A stretch of 64,000 nucleotides of DNA from Clostridioides mangenotii TR (GCF_000498755.1 NZ_AXUS01000001.1:62001-126000), one strand, 5' to 3'; positions 8,316 through 17,579 are shown, counted from the stretch's first letter. Numbers and translations: made by a program. Notes: generated from the letters alone by a model not told the origin.

Positions 8316-9125
8316 ATGTTAGTTTTTTCTGATCTAGATAGAAGTATAATATATTCAAATAAATTTTTAAATACAGATGTTGATTATTCAAATATAGAAG
8401 TATATGAAGGTAGAGAAATATCATATGTTTCAAAGCATACTATAGATATGATTAAGCAGATACAAAAAAGGGGATTTTTTATTCCTGCTACAACTAGGAC
8501 GCTAAATCAATTTAGCAGAATAGAATTTTCAAAGTTTGGTATAAATTTTCCGTGGGTTATTACTTCCAACGGTGGAGTTATCCTAAGAAATGGTGAAATC
8601 TTAGAAAGTTGGCAAGTTATGCTGAAAGAAATTCTGTCAAAGTCGAAATCGATTGACGAAGTAGTAGAGAGTTTTAAAAAGTACAAAGATAGTCCGGGTA
8701 TTTTGAAATTTAGAAAGGCTGAAGAATTGTTTTTCTATTTAGTTGTGGATTTAGAAGTTTTCAAAATAAACATGTTAAAGGAATTTACAGATACACTTGA
8801 TACTATAGGTTGGAAGGTATTTATGAGTGGCAGAAAGATATACTTTCTTCCAAGAGGATTGACTAAAGAAAATGCTGTTAAATATTTGGCTGAAGTGGTT
8901 GGAATAGAGACGTTTTACTCGATAGGGGATTCATTGATGGATGATGGTATGTTGTCACTGTCAGATAATCCATACGCTTTAAAACATGGAGAACTCTCTA
9001 GTATTGCTTTAGTTAGAGGGTTTGATATAAGCATATCTGAGGGAATGAAAGGCACTGAAGAGATTTTACAAAGTATAATTATAAAGGGCAATATAACGGA
9101 AGAATTAAATACTGCTGGAGCTTAG
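8316..9125 (+). CDS. HAD-superfamily phosphatase of the Ter module
   Basis: A 269-residue Cof/sucrose-phosphatase-like HAD hydrolase. Motif I is FSDLDRS near residue 5, with Asp6 the predicted nucleophile and Asp8 the second acid. Motif II is ATTRTLNQF, and motif IV is YSIGDSLMDDGML near residue 208. SD AAAGGAG at 8304-8310 sits six bases before the ATG. HAD enzymes are a standard last member of the Ter biosynthetic module and are predicted to remove a phosphate from its product. Motif I has arginine in place of the more common glycine or threonine after the second Asp (DLDRS), a feature I would associate with this subgroup. Confidence 0.85.
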   Translation: MLVFSDLDRSIIYSNKFLNTDVDYSNIEVYEGREISYVSKHTIDMIKQIQKRGFFIPATTRTLNQFSRIEFSKFGINFPWVITSNGGVILRNGEILESWQVMLKEILSKSKSIDEVVESFKKYKDSPGILKFRKAEELFFYLVVDLEVFKINMLKEFTDTLDTIGWKVFMSGRKIYFLPRGLTKENAVKYLAEVVGIETFYSIGDSLMDDGMLSLSDNPYALKHGELSSIALVRGFDISISEGMKGTEEILQSIIIKGNITEELNTAGA

Positions 9126-9207
9126 TATATGCAGTAGGTCATATTATACTGCACTTGATGTTATTGAAAATGTAATATTGGAAAATTTGTGGTAATGAGG
9201 TATATAT

Positions 9208-10320
9208 ATGAACTATGAAGAGTTGTTAGTAGATATGGAAAAGTACAAAGATACTATGACTGACATGGAAAGAAGTACAGCTTATTTTAAAGGTGAAGAG
9301 GTAGATAGAATACCGTATATGCTTATAGACCCTGACACAGCAGCTCCATTATACGGTTATACAATTGGAGAATACAGAAAGTATATGGATGTGCAATGTG
9401 ATATTATGGATAAGATAAATGCTGAGTTTGGTTCAAGTGGATCAGAAGTAGGCTTAGGTCTTAAGTCTATAGGAGAAGCATTAGGATCAACTGTAATTTA
9501 TCCAGAAAATGGCATGGATTATGTATCTGATTTCGTTCTAAAAGATTACAGCATGTTTGACACTATGAATATAATCGATCCTTACAAAGACGGAAGATTA
9601 CCAGATTTAATCGATAAAATAAGATTTCTTAAAAAGCACTATCCAGATAGAAGAATAGCTACAGGTGTAGCAGGTCCATTTACAACTGCTGCATCTATTA
9701 GAAAACCAGAAAACGTTCTTAGAGACGTGGTTAAAGATAATGATAATTTACATAGACTGCTTGACTTCAGTGTGAAATGTTCACTTGTATGGGTTGAAGC
9801 AGTTTGCAAAGAACTAGGGCCAGTACCTGTAAATGTAGCAGATCCTGTTGGATCACTTAGCCTTATTAATGTAAAGCAATTTGAAGATTTTTCAAAACCA
9901 CATTTAAAGGATTTAATTGATGGAATTAAAGAGATTACTGGATTTACGCCATCAATACACATCTGTGGAAAGACTAAAGGAATTTGGACACACTTAGTGG
10001 ATATAGGAATTAAATCTTTAAGTATAGATAACTGTGAGGATTTAGAAGAGGCAAAACTTTTAGTTGGAGATAAATTAGTACTATCTGGAAATGTACCTCC
10101 TGTTGAAGTTATGAGAGATGGTACAATAGATGATGTAATAGAAGCAGTAAAGGTATGTTTAAGAAAAGGAAGCGACAACCCTATGGGATATATGCTATTT
10201 ACAGGATGTCAAGTTCCTTTGAGTACTCCTAGGGAAAATTTACACGCATTTGCATATGCTGCTAAAAAGTATGGAAGAGGAGCACAAAAAGGAAAATTGT
10301 GCAAAGGTTTATTTGAATAA
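9208..10320 (+). CDS. UroD/MtaA-family zinc methyltransferase (corrinoid-type)
   Basis: A 370-residue protein of the uroporphyrinogen decarboxylase / MtaA-MtbA-CmuA superfamily. The zinc pattern His-x-Cys...Cys of the methylcobamide methyltransferases is present: His251 and Cys253 (IHICGKT) and Cys334 (FTGCQVP). This argues for methyl transfer from a corrinoid protein to a thiol, not for haem synthesis. YVSDFVLKDYSMFDT and GVAGPFTTAASIRKPE are also typical. No corrinoid protein or substrate-specific methyltransferase lies beside it, so the methyl donor is unknown. The SD GAGG lies just before the ATG. A long hairpin terminator follows, so it is probably transcribed alone. Confidence 0.8.
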   Translation: MNYEELLVDMEKYKDTMTDMERSTAYFKGEEVDRIPYMLIDPDTAAPLYGYTIGEYRKYMDVQCDIMDKINAEFGSSGSEVGLGLKSIGEALGSTVIYPENGMDYVSDFVLKDYSMFDTMNIIDPYKDGRLPDLIDKIRFLKKHYPDRRIATGVAGPFTTAASIRKPENVLRDVVKDNDNLHRLLDFSVKCSLVWVEAVCKELGPVPVNVADPVGSLSLINVKQFEDFSKPHLKDLIDGIKEITGFTPSIHICGKTKGIWTHLVDIGIKSLSIDNCEDLEEAKLLVGDKLVLSGNVPPVEVMRDGTIDDVIEAVKVCLRKGSDNPMGYMLFTGCQVPLSTPRENLHAFAYAAKKYGRGAQKGKLCKGLFE

Positions 10321-10338
10321 TTTCGATAATCTTTTAAA

Positions 10339-10424
10339 ATTATAGGTCTACTTTGGATACTGTTGGAAATGTATTTATGTTTAATATAAATTGATAGTAG
10401 TAACAAAGTAGACCTATAATTATT
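10339..10424 (+). terminator. Long-stem hairpin terminator
   Basis: A 17-bp perfect inverted repeat: 10339-10355 (ATTATAGGTCTACTTTG) and 10404-10420, separated by 48 bases. The T-run is weak (TATTCTT). The large loop is unusual for a simple terminator. Confidence 0.6.
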
Positions 10425-10515
10425 CTTGTATATAGTAGTTGTGCAACAGTTTAATCATATAATAATAAAGAAGAGATATTGTAAGAATATTTAAAAAATA
10501 ATGGGGAGGGATAAG

Positions 10516-11718
10516 ATGAAGAGTTTGATAAGTTCCGATAATATATGGGTCTTGTGGGCTATAATAACCGGTTGGGCTGCTTTTAGTATATACTTAGAGC
10601 AAAAGTACGATTGGGCATCTAAAATCTCTGGTGCAATAATAGCTTTAGTTGGAGCAATGGTACTATCTAATTTAAAAGTGATTCCAACTGAATCGCCAGT
10701 TTACGATCAAGTTTGGAGTTATGTAGTACCATTAGCAATTGCTTTACTTTTATATCAATGTAATATAAAAAAAATATGGAAAGAAAGTGGAAGACTGCTT
10801 ATTATATTTTTAATAAGTTCTGTAGGAACTATGACTGGTTCAGTTCTAGGATTCTTAGCACTTCAAAAATTAATTCCTAATTTATATATGGTTGCAGCAA
10901 TGATGTCTGCATCTTACATAGGTGGTGGAGTTAACTTTGCAGCAATGTCAGGTGCATTTGAGGTTCCAGGTGATTTGGTGTCTGCTGCTGTAGTAGCTGA
11001 TAATTTATTAATGGCATTATATTTCTTTGTATTGATATCTGTACCATCTATAGCATTCTTTAGAAAGCACTTTGAACATCCTCATGTAGATGAGTTTGAG
11101 AGTATGGAGGTTAAGTCAGGAGAGACAGCGGCATCAAGCTATTGGAGTGGTAAGGATATTTCGCTTAAAGATATAGCTTTTGCAATTGCGAGTGCATTTA
11201 TAATTGTGGCAGTTTCTGTACAGTTGGCAGGTCTACTCGCATCGATTATACCTACTTCAAATCCTTTATTTTCGATGCTAAATACTCTTTTTGGAAACCA
11301 GTATCTCATTATAACAACTATAACGATGTTGCTTGCTACATTTATACCTAAGTTCTTTGCAGAGATAAAGGGAGCACAAGAGATAGGAACATTTTTAATT
11401 TATCTGTTCTTTGTAGTTATAGGGGTACCAGCTTCTATAGGATTAATAATTCAAAAATCCCCACTGTTACTTTTATATTGTGTAGTCATGGTAGTTATAA
11501 ATATGATAATTACTTTTACAGGTGCTAAAATATTTAATTTTACTCTTGAGGAAGCTATACTTGCATCAAATGCAAATATAGGTGGGCCGACAACAGCTGC
11601 AGCAATGGCTATTTCTAGAGGGTGGACTAAACTAGTAGGGCCTATACTTATTGTAGGGACTCTTGGTTATATAGTTGGAAATTACTTTGGGCTTTTTATT
11701 GGTAATATATTGATGTAA
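10516..11718 (+). CDS. DUF819-family membrane protein (YjcL-like)
   Basis: An approximately 400-residue integral membrane protein with about ten hydrophobic helices. It matches the DUF819 family (B. subtilis YjcL type): SASYIGGGVNFAAMSGAF around residue 130 and a C-terminal mirror motif ILASNANIGGPTTAAAMAI are hallmarks of two inverted repeats. I prefer the ATG at 10516, because the SD GGGAGGG (10503-10509) overlaps the in-frame ATG at 10501. The function is unproven; the repeated glycine-rich motifs suggest a transporter. It is monocistronic, with hairpins on both sides. Confidence 0.85.
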   Translation: MKSLISSDNIWVLWAIITGWAAFSIYLEQKYDWASKISGAIIALVGAMVLSNLKVIPTESPVYDQVWSYVVPLAIALLLYQCNIKKIWKESGRLLIIFLISSVGTMTGSVLGFLALQKLIPNLYMVAAMMSASYIGGGVNFAAMSGAFEVPGDLVSAAVVADNLLMALYFFVLISVPSIAFFRKHFEHPHVDEFESMEVKSGETAASSYWSGKDISLKDIAFAIASAFIIVAVSVQLAGLLASIIPTSNPLFSMLNTLFGNQYLIITTITMLLATFIPKFFAEIKGAQEIGTFLIYLFFVVIGVPASIGLIIQKSPLLLLYCVVMVVINMIITFTGAKIFNFTLEEAILASNANIGGPTTAAAMAISRGWTKLVGPILIVGTLGYIVGNYFGLFIGNILM

Positions 11719-11814
11719 CTTGCGATTGGTGATTTGTGATTGGTGATAATTGACTAAAAAAATGCGATGTTATAATTATTATGACATTTGAGAGAATTTA
11801 AAGTGAAATTATAT

Positions 11815-11864
11815 GCTGGATAAGATGGTTGAAATTAGAACTGTTTTATCCAGCTCTTTTATTT
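11815..11864 (+). terminator. Intrinsic terminator of the DUF819 gene
   Basis: GCTGGATAA (11815-11823) pairs exactly with TTATCCAGC (11846-11854), followed by TCTTTTATTT. Between the gene and this hairpin lies a short direct repeat (GATTGGTGAT twice, about 11724-11747). Confidence 0.75.
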
Positions 11865-11971
11865 GCCTACCTATATAATAATCTTGTTTATTAAGAACGA
11901 CTAAATAACCGATAAAATATATAATTAAAAATTAGAGAATTTTATTTTATTGAGTTAATTCTCTAAAAAAC

Positions 11972-12025
11972 TTGCATTATCAAAATGATAGCTGTATAAT
12001 ATACAATGGAATTATCAATTTGATA
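11972..12025 (+). promoter_or_regulatory. Promoter with two palindromic operators, upstream of the TcyP-like gene
   Basis: The -35 TTGCAT (11972-11977) and -10 TATAAT (11995-12000) are 17 bases apart. The spacer contains the palindrome TATCA-AAA-TGATA (11978-11990). A second copy with the same arms, TATCA-ATT-TGATA, lies at 12013-12025, just past the expected transcription start. The two centres are 35 bases apart. This is the layout of a repressor-controlled promoter; the regulator is unknown. A further partial half-site (TATCA) occurs at about 12039. A small inverted repeat (TTTCGG/CCGAAA, about 12055-12080) also lies in the leader. Confidence 0.7.
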
Positions 12026-12118
12026 GTTGATTAATCATTATCAATGTTAGTATATTTCGGTAGGATCAATATGCCGAAATAAAGTAATTAATAAATTATA
12101 ATAAAAAGGAGATATACA

Positions 12119-13531
12119 ATGGCAAAAAGTTCGTTTTTTTCAAAATTTATAATGATTACAGATTTAAAAACAATACTTTTCATAGCTGTATTATTAGGAA
12201 TGTTTGTTTTTGTTAAAAAATTAGGGAATAAGAAAGTTAGCTTCTCTATGAGGACCATTATTGCAACAATTATGGGGCTCGCATTAGGTATAATAATACA
12301 AATGGTTGCTGGTATGCCAGATGACCCGACTAAAGTAGTATGGTTGCAGGAGGTTACTAAATGGTATGGTCTATTTGGTAGTGGGTTTATGGCTCTATTA
12401 AAAATGCTAGTCGTTCCAATTGTATTTGTGTCAATACTTAGAGTAATAATCAACATGGAGGATGGAGAAAATTTAAAATCTATGACATTCAGAACTATAG
12501 GAATGTTATTAGGAACTACAGCGATAGCAGCAACTATAGGAATTGTTGTAGGAAAATTTATGCACTTAGGTGAAGGGGTTAAAGGTATTGTAGACAATAC
12601 TGCACAAATGAAAGAGATAACATCAGTAGTTGATACATTAATTGGATTATTACCAACAAACCCAGTTCAAGCTATGGCAGATGCAAATATAGTTGCTATA
12701 ATTATATTTGCTGCATTCTTAGGTCTTGCAGTTAAGGGATTAAATAAACAATATGAATATATTATAAAACCATTTGTGGACCTAGTAGAGGCATTTTATA
12801 AGATCATAGTAAGTGTTGCTATGACAGTTATAACATTGATGCCATATGCGGTTGTAGCGATGCTTGCAAATACTATAACATCAGGTGGGATAGGATCAAT
12901 GTTATCAGTATTAGAGTTTGTTTTTGCACTTTATATATCTACATTTATACTTTTTATAGTTCACTTAATAATAATATCACTTAATGGTATAAACCCTATA
13001 AAATATGCTAAAAATGCAATAGAGCCATTAGTATTAGCTTTTACATCTCGTTCAAGTTTAGGAACACTCCCTGTAACAATAAACAACTTAGTTGAAAAAC
13101 AAGGTGTAGAAGAAAGCGTATCAAGTTTTGCAGCAAGTTTAGGAGCTAATATGGGTATGAATGGTTGTGCTGGTATATATCCTGCACTTATGGCAGTGAC
13201 AGTAGCAAATATGGCTGGAATAGAAATGAATGCTACGTTCTATGCAATGTTATTTATAGTTATAACAATAGGTTCGATAGGTATAGCAGGGCTTCCAGGC
13301 ACAGCTACAATGGCGGTATCTGTTGTATTATCTGGAGTTGGTCTTGGTCCATATTTTCCGCTGGCAGCAGGAATACTAGCGATAGATCCTATATTAGATA
13401 TGGGTAGAACTATGATAAACGTGAATGGATCTATGGTAACTTCGATAACTGTTGGAAAATCTTTAGGAAAAGTAAATAAAAATATTTATTATAAGGATGG
13501 AATGGAAGATAAAGAAGCGGTAAAAAAATAA
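12119..13531 (+). CDS. tcyP: Dicarboxylate/amino-acid:cation symporter, TcyP-like (probable L-cystine uptake)
   Basis: A 470-residue sodium or proton symporter of the DAACS (SLC1) family with eight main helices and two hairpin loops. The HP1-type motif FTSRSSLGTLPVTI, then SLGANMGMNGCAGIYPALMAV and the C-terminal DMGRTMINVNGSMV, match the L-cystine symporter TcyP (YhcL) more than the glutamate carriers, which have NMDG in the last region. SD AAGGAG is close to the ATG. The strong promoter with double palindromes upstream suggests repression, perhaps by sulfur status. The substrate is inferred from motif similarity only. Confidence 0.75.
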   Translation: MAKSSFFSKFIMITDLKTILFIAVLLGMFVFVKKLGNKKVSFSMRTIIATIMGLALGIIIQMVAGMPDDPTKVVWLQEVTKWYGLFGSGFMALLKMLVVPIVFVSILRVIINMEDGENLKSMTFRTIGMLLGTTAIAATIGIVVGKFMHLGEGVKGIVDNTAQMKEITSVVDTLIGLLPTNPVQAMADANIVAIIIFAAFLGLAVKGLNKQYEYIIKPFVDLVEAFYKIIVSVAMTVITLMPYAVVAMLANTITSGGIGSMLSVLEFVFALYISTFILFIVHLIIISLNGINPIKYAKNAIEPLVLAFTSRSSLGTLPVTINNLVEKQGVEESVSSFAASLGANMGMNGCAGIYPALMAVTVANMAGIEMNATFYAMLFIVITIGSIGIAGLPGTATMAVSVVLSGVGLGPYFPLAAGILAIDPILDMGRTMINVNGSMVTSITVGKSLGKVNKNIYYKDGMEDKEAVKK

Positions 13532-13598
13532 ATATCATTTTCCTTTGTCTCTGAAGAAATGAGTCCGTTTATAAGTGGTTTTATACATTTTAATGAAG

Positions 13599-13634
13599 AA
13601 GAGTCTATCTTAATATAGGTTAAGATAGACTCTT
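13599..13634. terminator. Bidirectional hairpin terminator between convergent genes
   Basis: A perfect 15-bp stem, 13599-13613 (AAGAGTCTATCTTAA) and 13620-13634, with a 6-base loop. T-rich sequence follows on the plus side and A-rich sequence precedes it, so it can serve both the symporter and the minus-strand DUF11 gene. Confidence 0.75.
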
Positions 13635-13679
13635 TAAATTGCTTTTTTATTATATAAAGTTAATTAACACTTTAAATTA

Positions 13680-16600
13680 CTAATATTTATATTTGTGACA
13701 TTTACATTTCTTAGTATTGCAACTATCAGATTTACGGCATGGCTCACAGCAATTAACTACATTAGTTATCGCAGTCGATATATTGTTAGATGGATCTGGA
13801 TCTGGTGTTGTTGAAGTTACTTCTGTTATATTACAGATTTTTCCTTTTGCACATGAAGATACTTGACCCCTTATTTGAATAGTTATTGTTTCTCCTGTAG
13901 CTAAGGTTCCTATGGAGTAACTTCCAGACCAAGGATTCCATGTTAGCTCTCCATCTATTGAGAATTCAGGACAGATAATACATCGAGGTATATCATCTAT
14001 TATTACAACATTCTCAGCGTCAGATGGTCCAGCATTTGATACTTTTATATTATATACTAAAAACTCACATGGAAGTACAGGGTTAAGATTTAATGTTTTT
14101 TCTACTGAGATATCTGCCACCCCATTAGTTTCTACGTCTACATCTACAGTAGAACTATTATTATCAGGATCAGGGTCCGGTGTAATAGATGTTACAGTAG
14201 CCGTATTACTTATTATACCTGTTGCACTTGGTGAAACTGTACCTCTTATTAGGATAACCCTTGTAGCTCCAGAAATCAAAGTACCTATATTGTAACTTCC
14301 AATCCAAGGATTCCATGTCACACCTCCATCTATTGAGAACTCAGGTTCCAATATTACTAGAGGTATATCGTCTGTTAATACAACATTGTCTGCATTTGAA
14401 GGACCTGCATTCGCTACTTGTATTATAAAAGTCAATAACCCGCCTGGAAGTACAGGATTAGGATTAGCTATTTTAACCACTGAAACATCTGCTAATGAGT
14501 TAATACCAACCTCTACAGTAGAGCTGTTATTATCAGGATCAGGGTCCGGTGTAGTAGATGTTACGGTAGCGGTATTACTTATTAAACCTGTTGCATTTGG
14601 TGAAACTGTGCCTCTTATTTGAATAACTCTTGTTGTTTCAGAATTCAAAGTACCAATATTGTAAATTCCAGTCCAAGGATTCCATGTTACCCCGCCATCT
14701 ATTGAGAACTCTGCTCCTAATATTTCTGGAGGTATATTGTCTGTTAATACAACATTATCTGCATTTGAAGGGCCTGCATTTGATACTTGTATTATATAAG
14801 TCAGTAATCTACCTGGAAGTACAGGATTAGGATTAGCTATTTTTACCACTGAAACATCTGCTAATGAGTTAACGCCTACCTCTACAGTAGAGCTATTATT
14901 ATCTGGATCAGGGTCAGGTGTAGTAGATGTTACAGTAGCTGTATTACTTATGATACCTGTTGCATTTAGTGAAACAGTACCCCTTATTTGAATAAATCTT
15001 GTAGTACCAGATATTAAAGCACCTATATTGTAAATTCCAGTCCAAGGATTCCATGTTACCCCACCATCTATTGAGAACTCAGGTCCCAATATTTCTGGAG
15101 GTATATTGTCTGTTAGTACAACGTCCTCAGCATCAGATGGACCAACATTTGACACTTCGATTGTATAAACTAGTAATTGACCTGGAAGTACAGGATTAGG
15201 GTTAGCTGTTTTAACCACTGAAACATCTGCTAATGAATTAACACCAACCTCTACAGTGGAACTGTTATTGTCTGGATTAGGGTCAGGTGTAGTAGAAGTT
15301 ACAGTAGCTGTATTGCTTATAATACCTGTTGCATCTGGTGAAACAGTACCTCTTATTTCAACAAATCTAGTTACTCCCGCTGTTAAGGTACCAATATTGT
15401 AAATTCCAGTCCAAGGATTCCATGTAACGCCACCATCTATCGAAAACTCTGGTCCTAATATAATTGAAGGTATAACGTCTATTAATTCAACGTTCTCAGC
15501 ATCAGATGGGCCAGCATTTGATACTTCAATTGTATAGACTAGTAGCTGACCTGGAAGTACAGGATTAGGGTTAGCTGCTTTTACCACTGAAACATCTGCT
15601 AATGAGTTAACGCCAACTTCTACAGTAGAACTATTATTATCTGGATTTGGATCTGGTGTGGAGGATGTTACAGTTGCTGTATTAATAATTATTCCCAATG
15701 CATTTGGAGATACAGTGCCTCGGATTTGGATAAATCTAGTTTCTCCTGATGTTAAGGTACCTATATTATAAATTCCAGTCCAAGGATTAAATGTTACCCC
15801 ACCATCTATTGAAAACTCTGGACCTAATATACTCGGCGGTATAGCGTCTATTAATTCAACATTCTCAGCATTAGATGGACCCAAATTTGATACTTCTATA
15901 GTATAGACTAGTAATTCACCTGGAAGCACTGGATTAGGATTAGCTGTTTTTATCACAGACACATCCGCTAAAGGAGTCACTTCAAGAGGAACTACATTAG
16001 AAGTTACAGTATACTCACCGTCTATTCCACCTGGGACAGGAGTATAAAGGTAGTTGATTGTTGCGCTATTAAAAGTAGGATTTGGAATAGGCACATTTAC
16101 TACTAAGGCATCAAAAGTAACTGTGACTGAACTTCCTCCTGGCACATCTGGTAAAGCGAATCCAGTGTTTGGATTAGCATCTAAATCTTGTATCGTGTTA
16201 ATAGTAACTGTTTGAGGTATAAAAACCAATTCGTTAGGAACTATATCCTGGAAAAATACACTAGTTAAACTGCTACTACATGTATTTGTTAATGTTACTG
16301 TATACGTTACAGTTTCGCCTACATTTGCAATTGGTGTATCAACTGATTTTACAGGTATAAACTCTGGTATCTGTATCTCCATTAATGATATATCATCAAT
16401 GGCATAATCATTTCCAATTGCAGCCGGGCCTTCACTTAAGAACTCTACAGTAAGGTTTGTATTATTTTGAGAATTAATTACAGTTCCAATTTCTTTCCAC
16501 TCTGGAGCATTGGTATTTACGGGAATTTCTGTACCTAAAGTAGCACTATACAGAATATTATCATCTGGATCGAAAATTCTAACACCAAGTGCAGGATTTG

Positions 16601-17435
16601 CAAATCCTATTACTTTAAATAAATTTAATATCCATGAGCTAAATAAATAGTTTGTATTGGGTTGAACCATTACAACATCTCTAAAAAAAACTGATCCTGG
16701 ATTAAATCCATTTACAATCATCATTCTTCCAGTCTCATTACCAGTAGTATGATCTGCAATACGCCACCAAGCCCCTAGATTATTACTAAACGCGTTAGTC
16801 ATTATATTTTGTACTGTATACTCACCATCATCCGGTGTAAAATCACTAGGATCTGGAAGTACATAAATAAAATCAGGTGTAACCCCTGGATACGGCTCGA
16901 CTGGAGCGCCTGTATTAGCTGGAGTTCCCTGAGAAAAGAAACCAAAAGTACCATTACTAGCGGCATCGATAAGATTCACATCTGATACTGATACACATGA
17001 ATCCAGCTCTGAATTTAGAGGAGTGTATATAACTGGTCCATTCAGAAAGTTTTCATTAGCTATATCTGATCCGGATACGGTAACAAAAAGTGTATCTGGA
17101 GTTAGTGAGTCTAGATTTGTTGAACCTATTGGTGGATTTGTTGCAAAACTTATAGGAGGATTTGCTCCTACTGCAAAAGGCCCCACTACTGCCGTAGTAA
17201 AATCTCCTGGAGTAGGGATTCCACCTACTGTTCCATATGACTCCACAATTCTATAGTCGCCATTAGGAACATTAATAAATGAGTAATTACCGTTACTATC
17301 TGTAAGAACTACAAGCCTTACATTTGTTGCCGTATTTTGTAAGATAACAGGTACATTTGCTAGACCTGAATCTCCAGCATTTATTGTTGCGCTTCTGTCT
17401 ATGTCAAATACAACACGGCCTGATACTGTTGCCAA
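13680..17435 (-). CDS. DUF11-repeat surface-type protein with Cys-rich tail
   Basis: A protein of about 1251 residues. I start it at TTG 17435 (MATVSGRVVFD), because the SD AGAGGTG overlaps the GTG at 17444. The N-terminal 70 residues form an SdrD-B/CNA-B-like fold (NAGDSGLANVPVILQNT...NGNYSFINVPNG). A carbohydrate-binding-like region follows (WWRIADHTTGNETGRMMI), then one conserved-repeat domain and six tandem DUF11 repeats beginning LADVSV-KxANPNPVLPG. The end (CCEPCRKSDSCNTKKCKCHK) is cysteine- and lysine-rich. There is no signal peptide, membrane helix or LPXTG motif. Such a protein is probably an assembly or cross-linked coat component reaching the surface by another route, for example from the mother cell of a spore; this is inference. 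It is flanked by terminators and appears monocistronic. Confidence 0.85.
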   Translation of the reverse strand: MATVSGRVVFDIDRSATINAGDSGLANVPVILQNTATNVRLVVLTDSNGNYSFINVPNGDYRIVESYGTVGGIPTPGDFTTAVVGPFAVGANPPISFATNPPIGSTNLDSLTPDTLFVTVSGSDIANENFLNGPVIYTPLNSELDSCVSVSDVNLIDAASNGTFGFFSQGTPANTGAPVEPYPGVTPDFIYVLPDPSDFTPDDGEYTVQNIMTNAFSNNLGAWWRIADHTTGNETGRMMIVNGFNPGSVFFRDVVMVQPNTNYLFSSWILNLFKVIGFANPALGVRIFDPDDNILYSATLGTEIPVNTNAPEWKEIGTVINSQNNTNLTVEFLSEGPAAIGNDYAIDDISLMEIQIPEFIPVKSVDTPIANVGETVTYTVTLTNTCSSSLTSVFFQDIVPNELVFIPQTVTINTIQDLDANPNTGFALPDVPGGSSVTVTFDALVVNVPIPNPTFNSATINYLYTPVPGGIDGEYTVTSNVVPLEVTPLADVSVIKTANPNPVLPGELLVYTIEVSNLGPSNAENVELIDAIPPSILGPEFSIDGGVTFNPWTGIYNIGTLTSGETRFIQIRGTVSPNALGIIINTATVTSSTPDPNPDNNSSTVEVGVNSLADVSVVKAANPNPVLPGQLLVYTIEVSNAGPSDAENVELIDVIPSIILGPEFSIDGGVTWNPWTGIYNIGTLTAGVTRFVEIRGTVSPDATGIISNTATVTSTTPDPNPDNNSSTVEVGVNSLADVSVVKTANPNPVLPGQLLVYTIEVSNVGPSDAEDVVLTDNIPPEILGPEFSIDGGVTWNPWTGIYNIGALISGTTRFIQIRGTVSLNATGIISNTATVTSTTPDPDPDNNSSTVEVGVNSLADVSVVKIANPNPVLPGRLLTYIIQVSNAGPSNADNVVLTDNIPPEILGAEFSIDGGVTWNPWTGIYNIGTLNSETTRVIQIRGTVSPNATGLISNTATVTSTTPDPDPDNNSSTVEVGINSLADVSVVKIANPNPVLPGGLLTFIIQVANAGPSNADNVVLTDDIPLVILEPEFSIDGGVTWNPWIGSYNIGTLISGATRVILIRGTVSPSATGIISNTATVTSITPDPDPDNNSSTVDVDVETNGVADISVEKTLNLNPVLPCEFLVYNIKVSNAGPSDAENVVIIDDIPRCIICPEFSIDGELTWNPWSGSYSIGTLATGETITIQIRGQVSSCAKGKICNITEVTSTTPDPDPSNNISTAITNVVNCCEPCRKSDSCNTKKCKCHKYKY
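13700..15975 (-). repeat. Six tandem DUF11 coding repeats, 369-bp period
   Basis: A landmark encoding PVLPG recurs at 14068, 14443, 14812, 15181, 15550 and 15919. The intervals are 375, 369, 369, 369 and 369 bases (123 residues per unit, 125 for the last). The central copies are nearly identical at DNA level, while the 3'-most coding copy (13700-14100) is more diverged and carries extra cysteines (VLPCEF, RCIICPEF). Such an array can expand or contract by recombination and may be misassembled from short reads. Confidence 0.9.
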
Positions 17436-17579
17436 TAAAATCACCTCTTCATTTAAAAAATATTATATAATTTTTCAATTATATAACTAATATATGAAAT
17501 ATAGATTTAAAAATGACAAATTTATATATAATACGACTAATAAAGACTAAATTATATTAATAATTTGCTTTGTAATTTT

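Noticed and set aside
9639-10178. 179-codon minus-strand ORF inside the UroD/MtaA-type gene
   Set aside because: It lies wholly inside a well-supported plus-strand gene, its Ser/Thr/Pro-rich translation is typical of an antisense shadow, and it has no convincing SD.
12088-12597. 169-codon minus-strand ORF over the symporter gene
   Set aside because: Antisense shadow of a clear SLC1-family gene; composition rich in Ile, Pro and Asn and no family features.
14386-14830. Plus-strand ORFs inside the DUF11 repeats
   Set aside because: They follow the repeat period on the opposite strand and are by-products of the tandem repeats.
13700-15975. CRISPR-like periodicity
   Set aside because: The 369-base period is that of protein-coding DUF11 repeats, far longer than CRISPR repeat-spacer units, and there are no cas genes.
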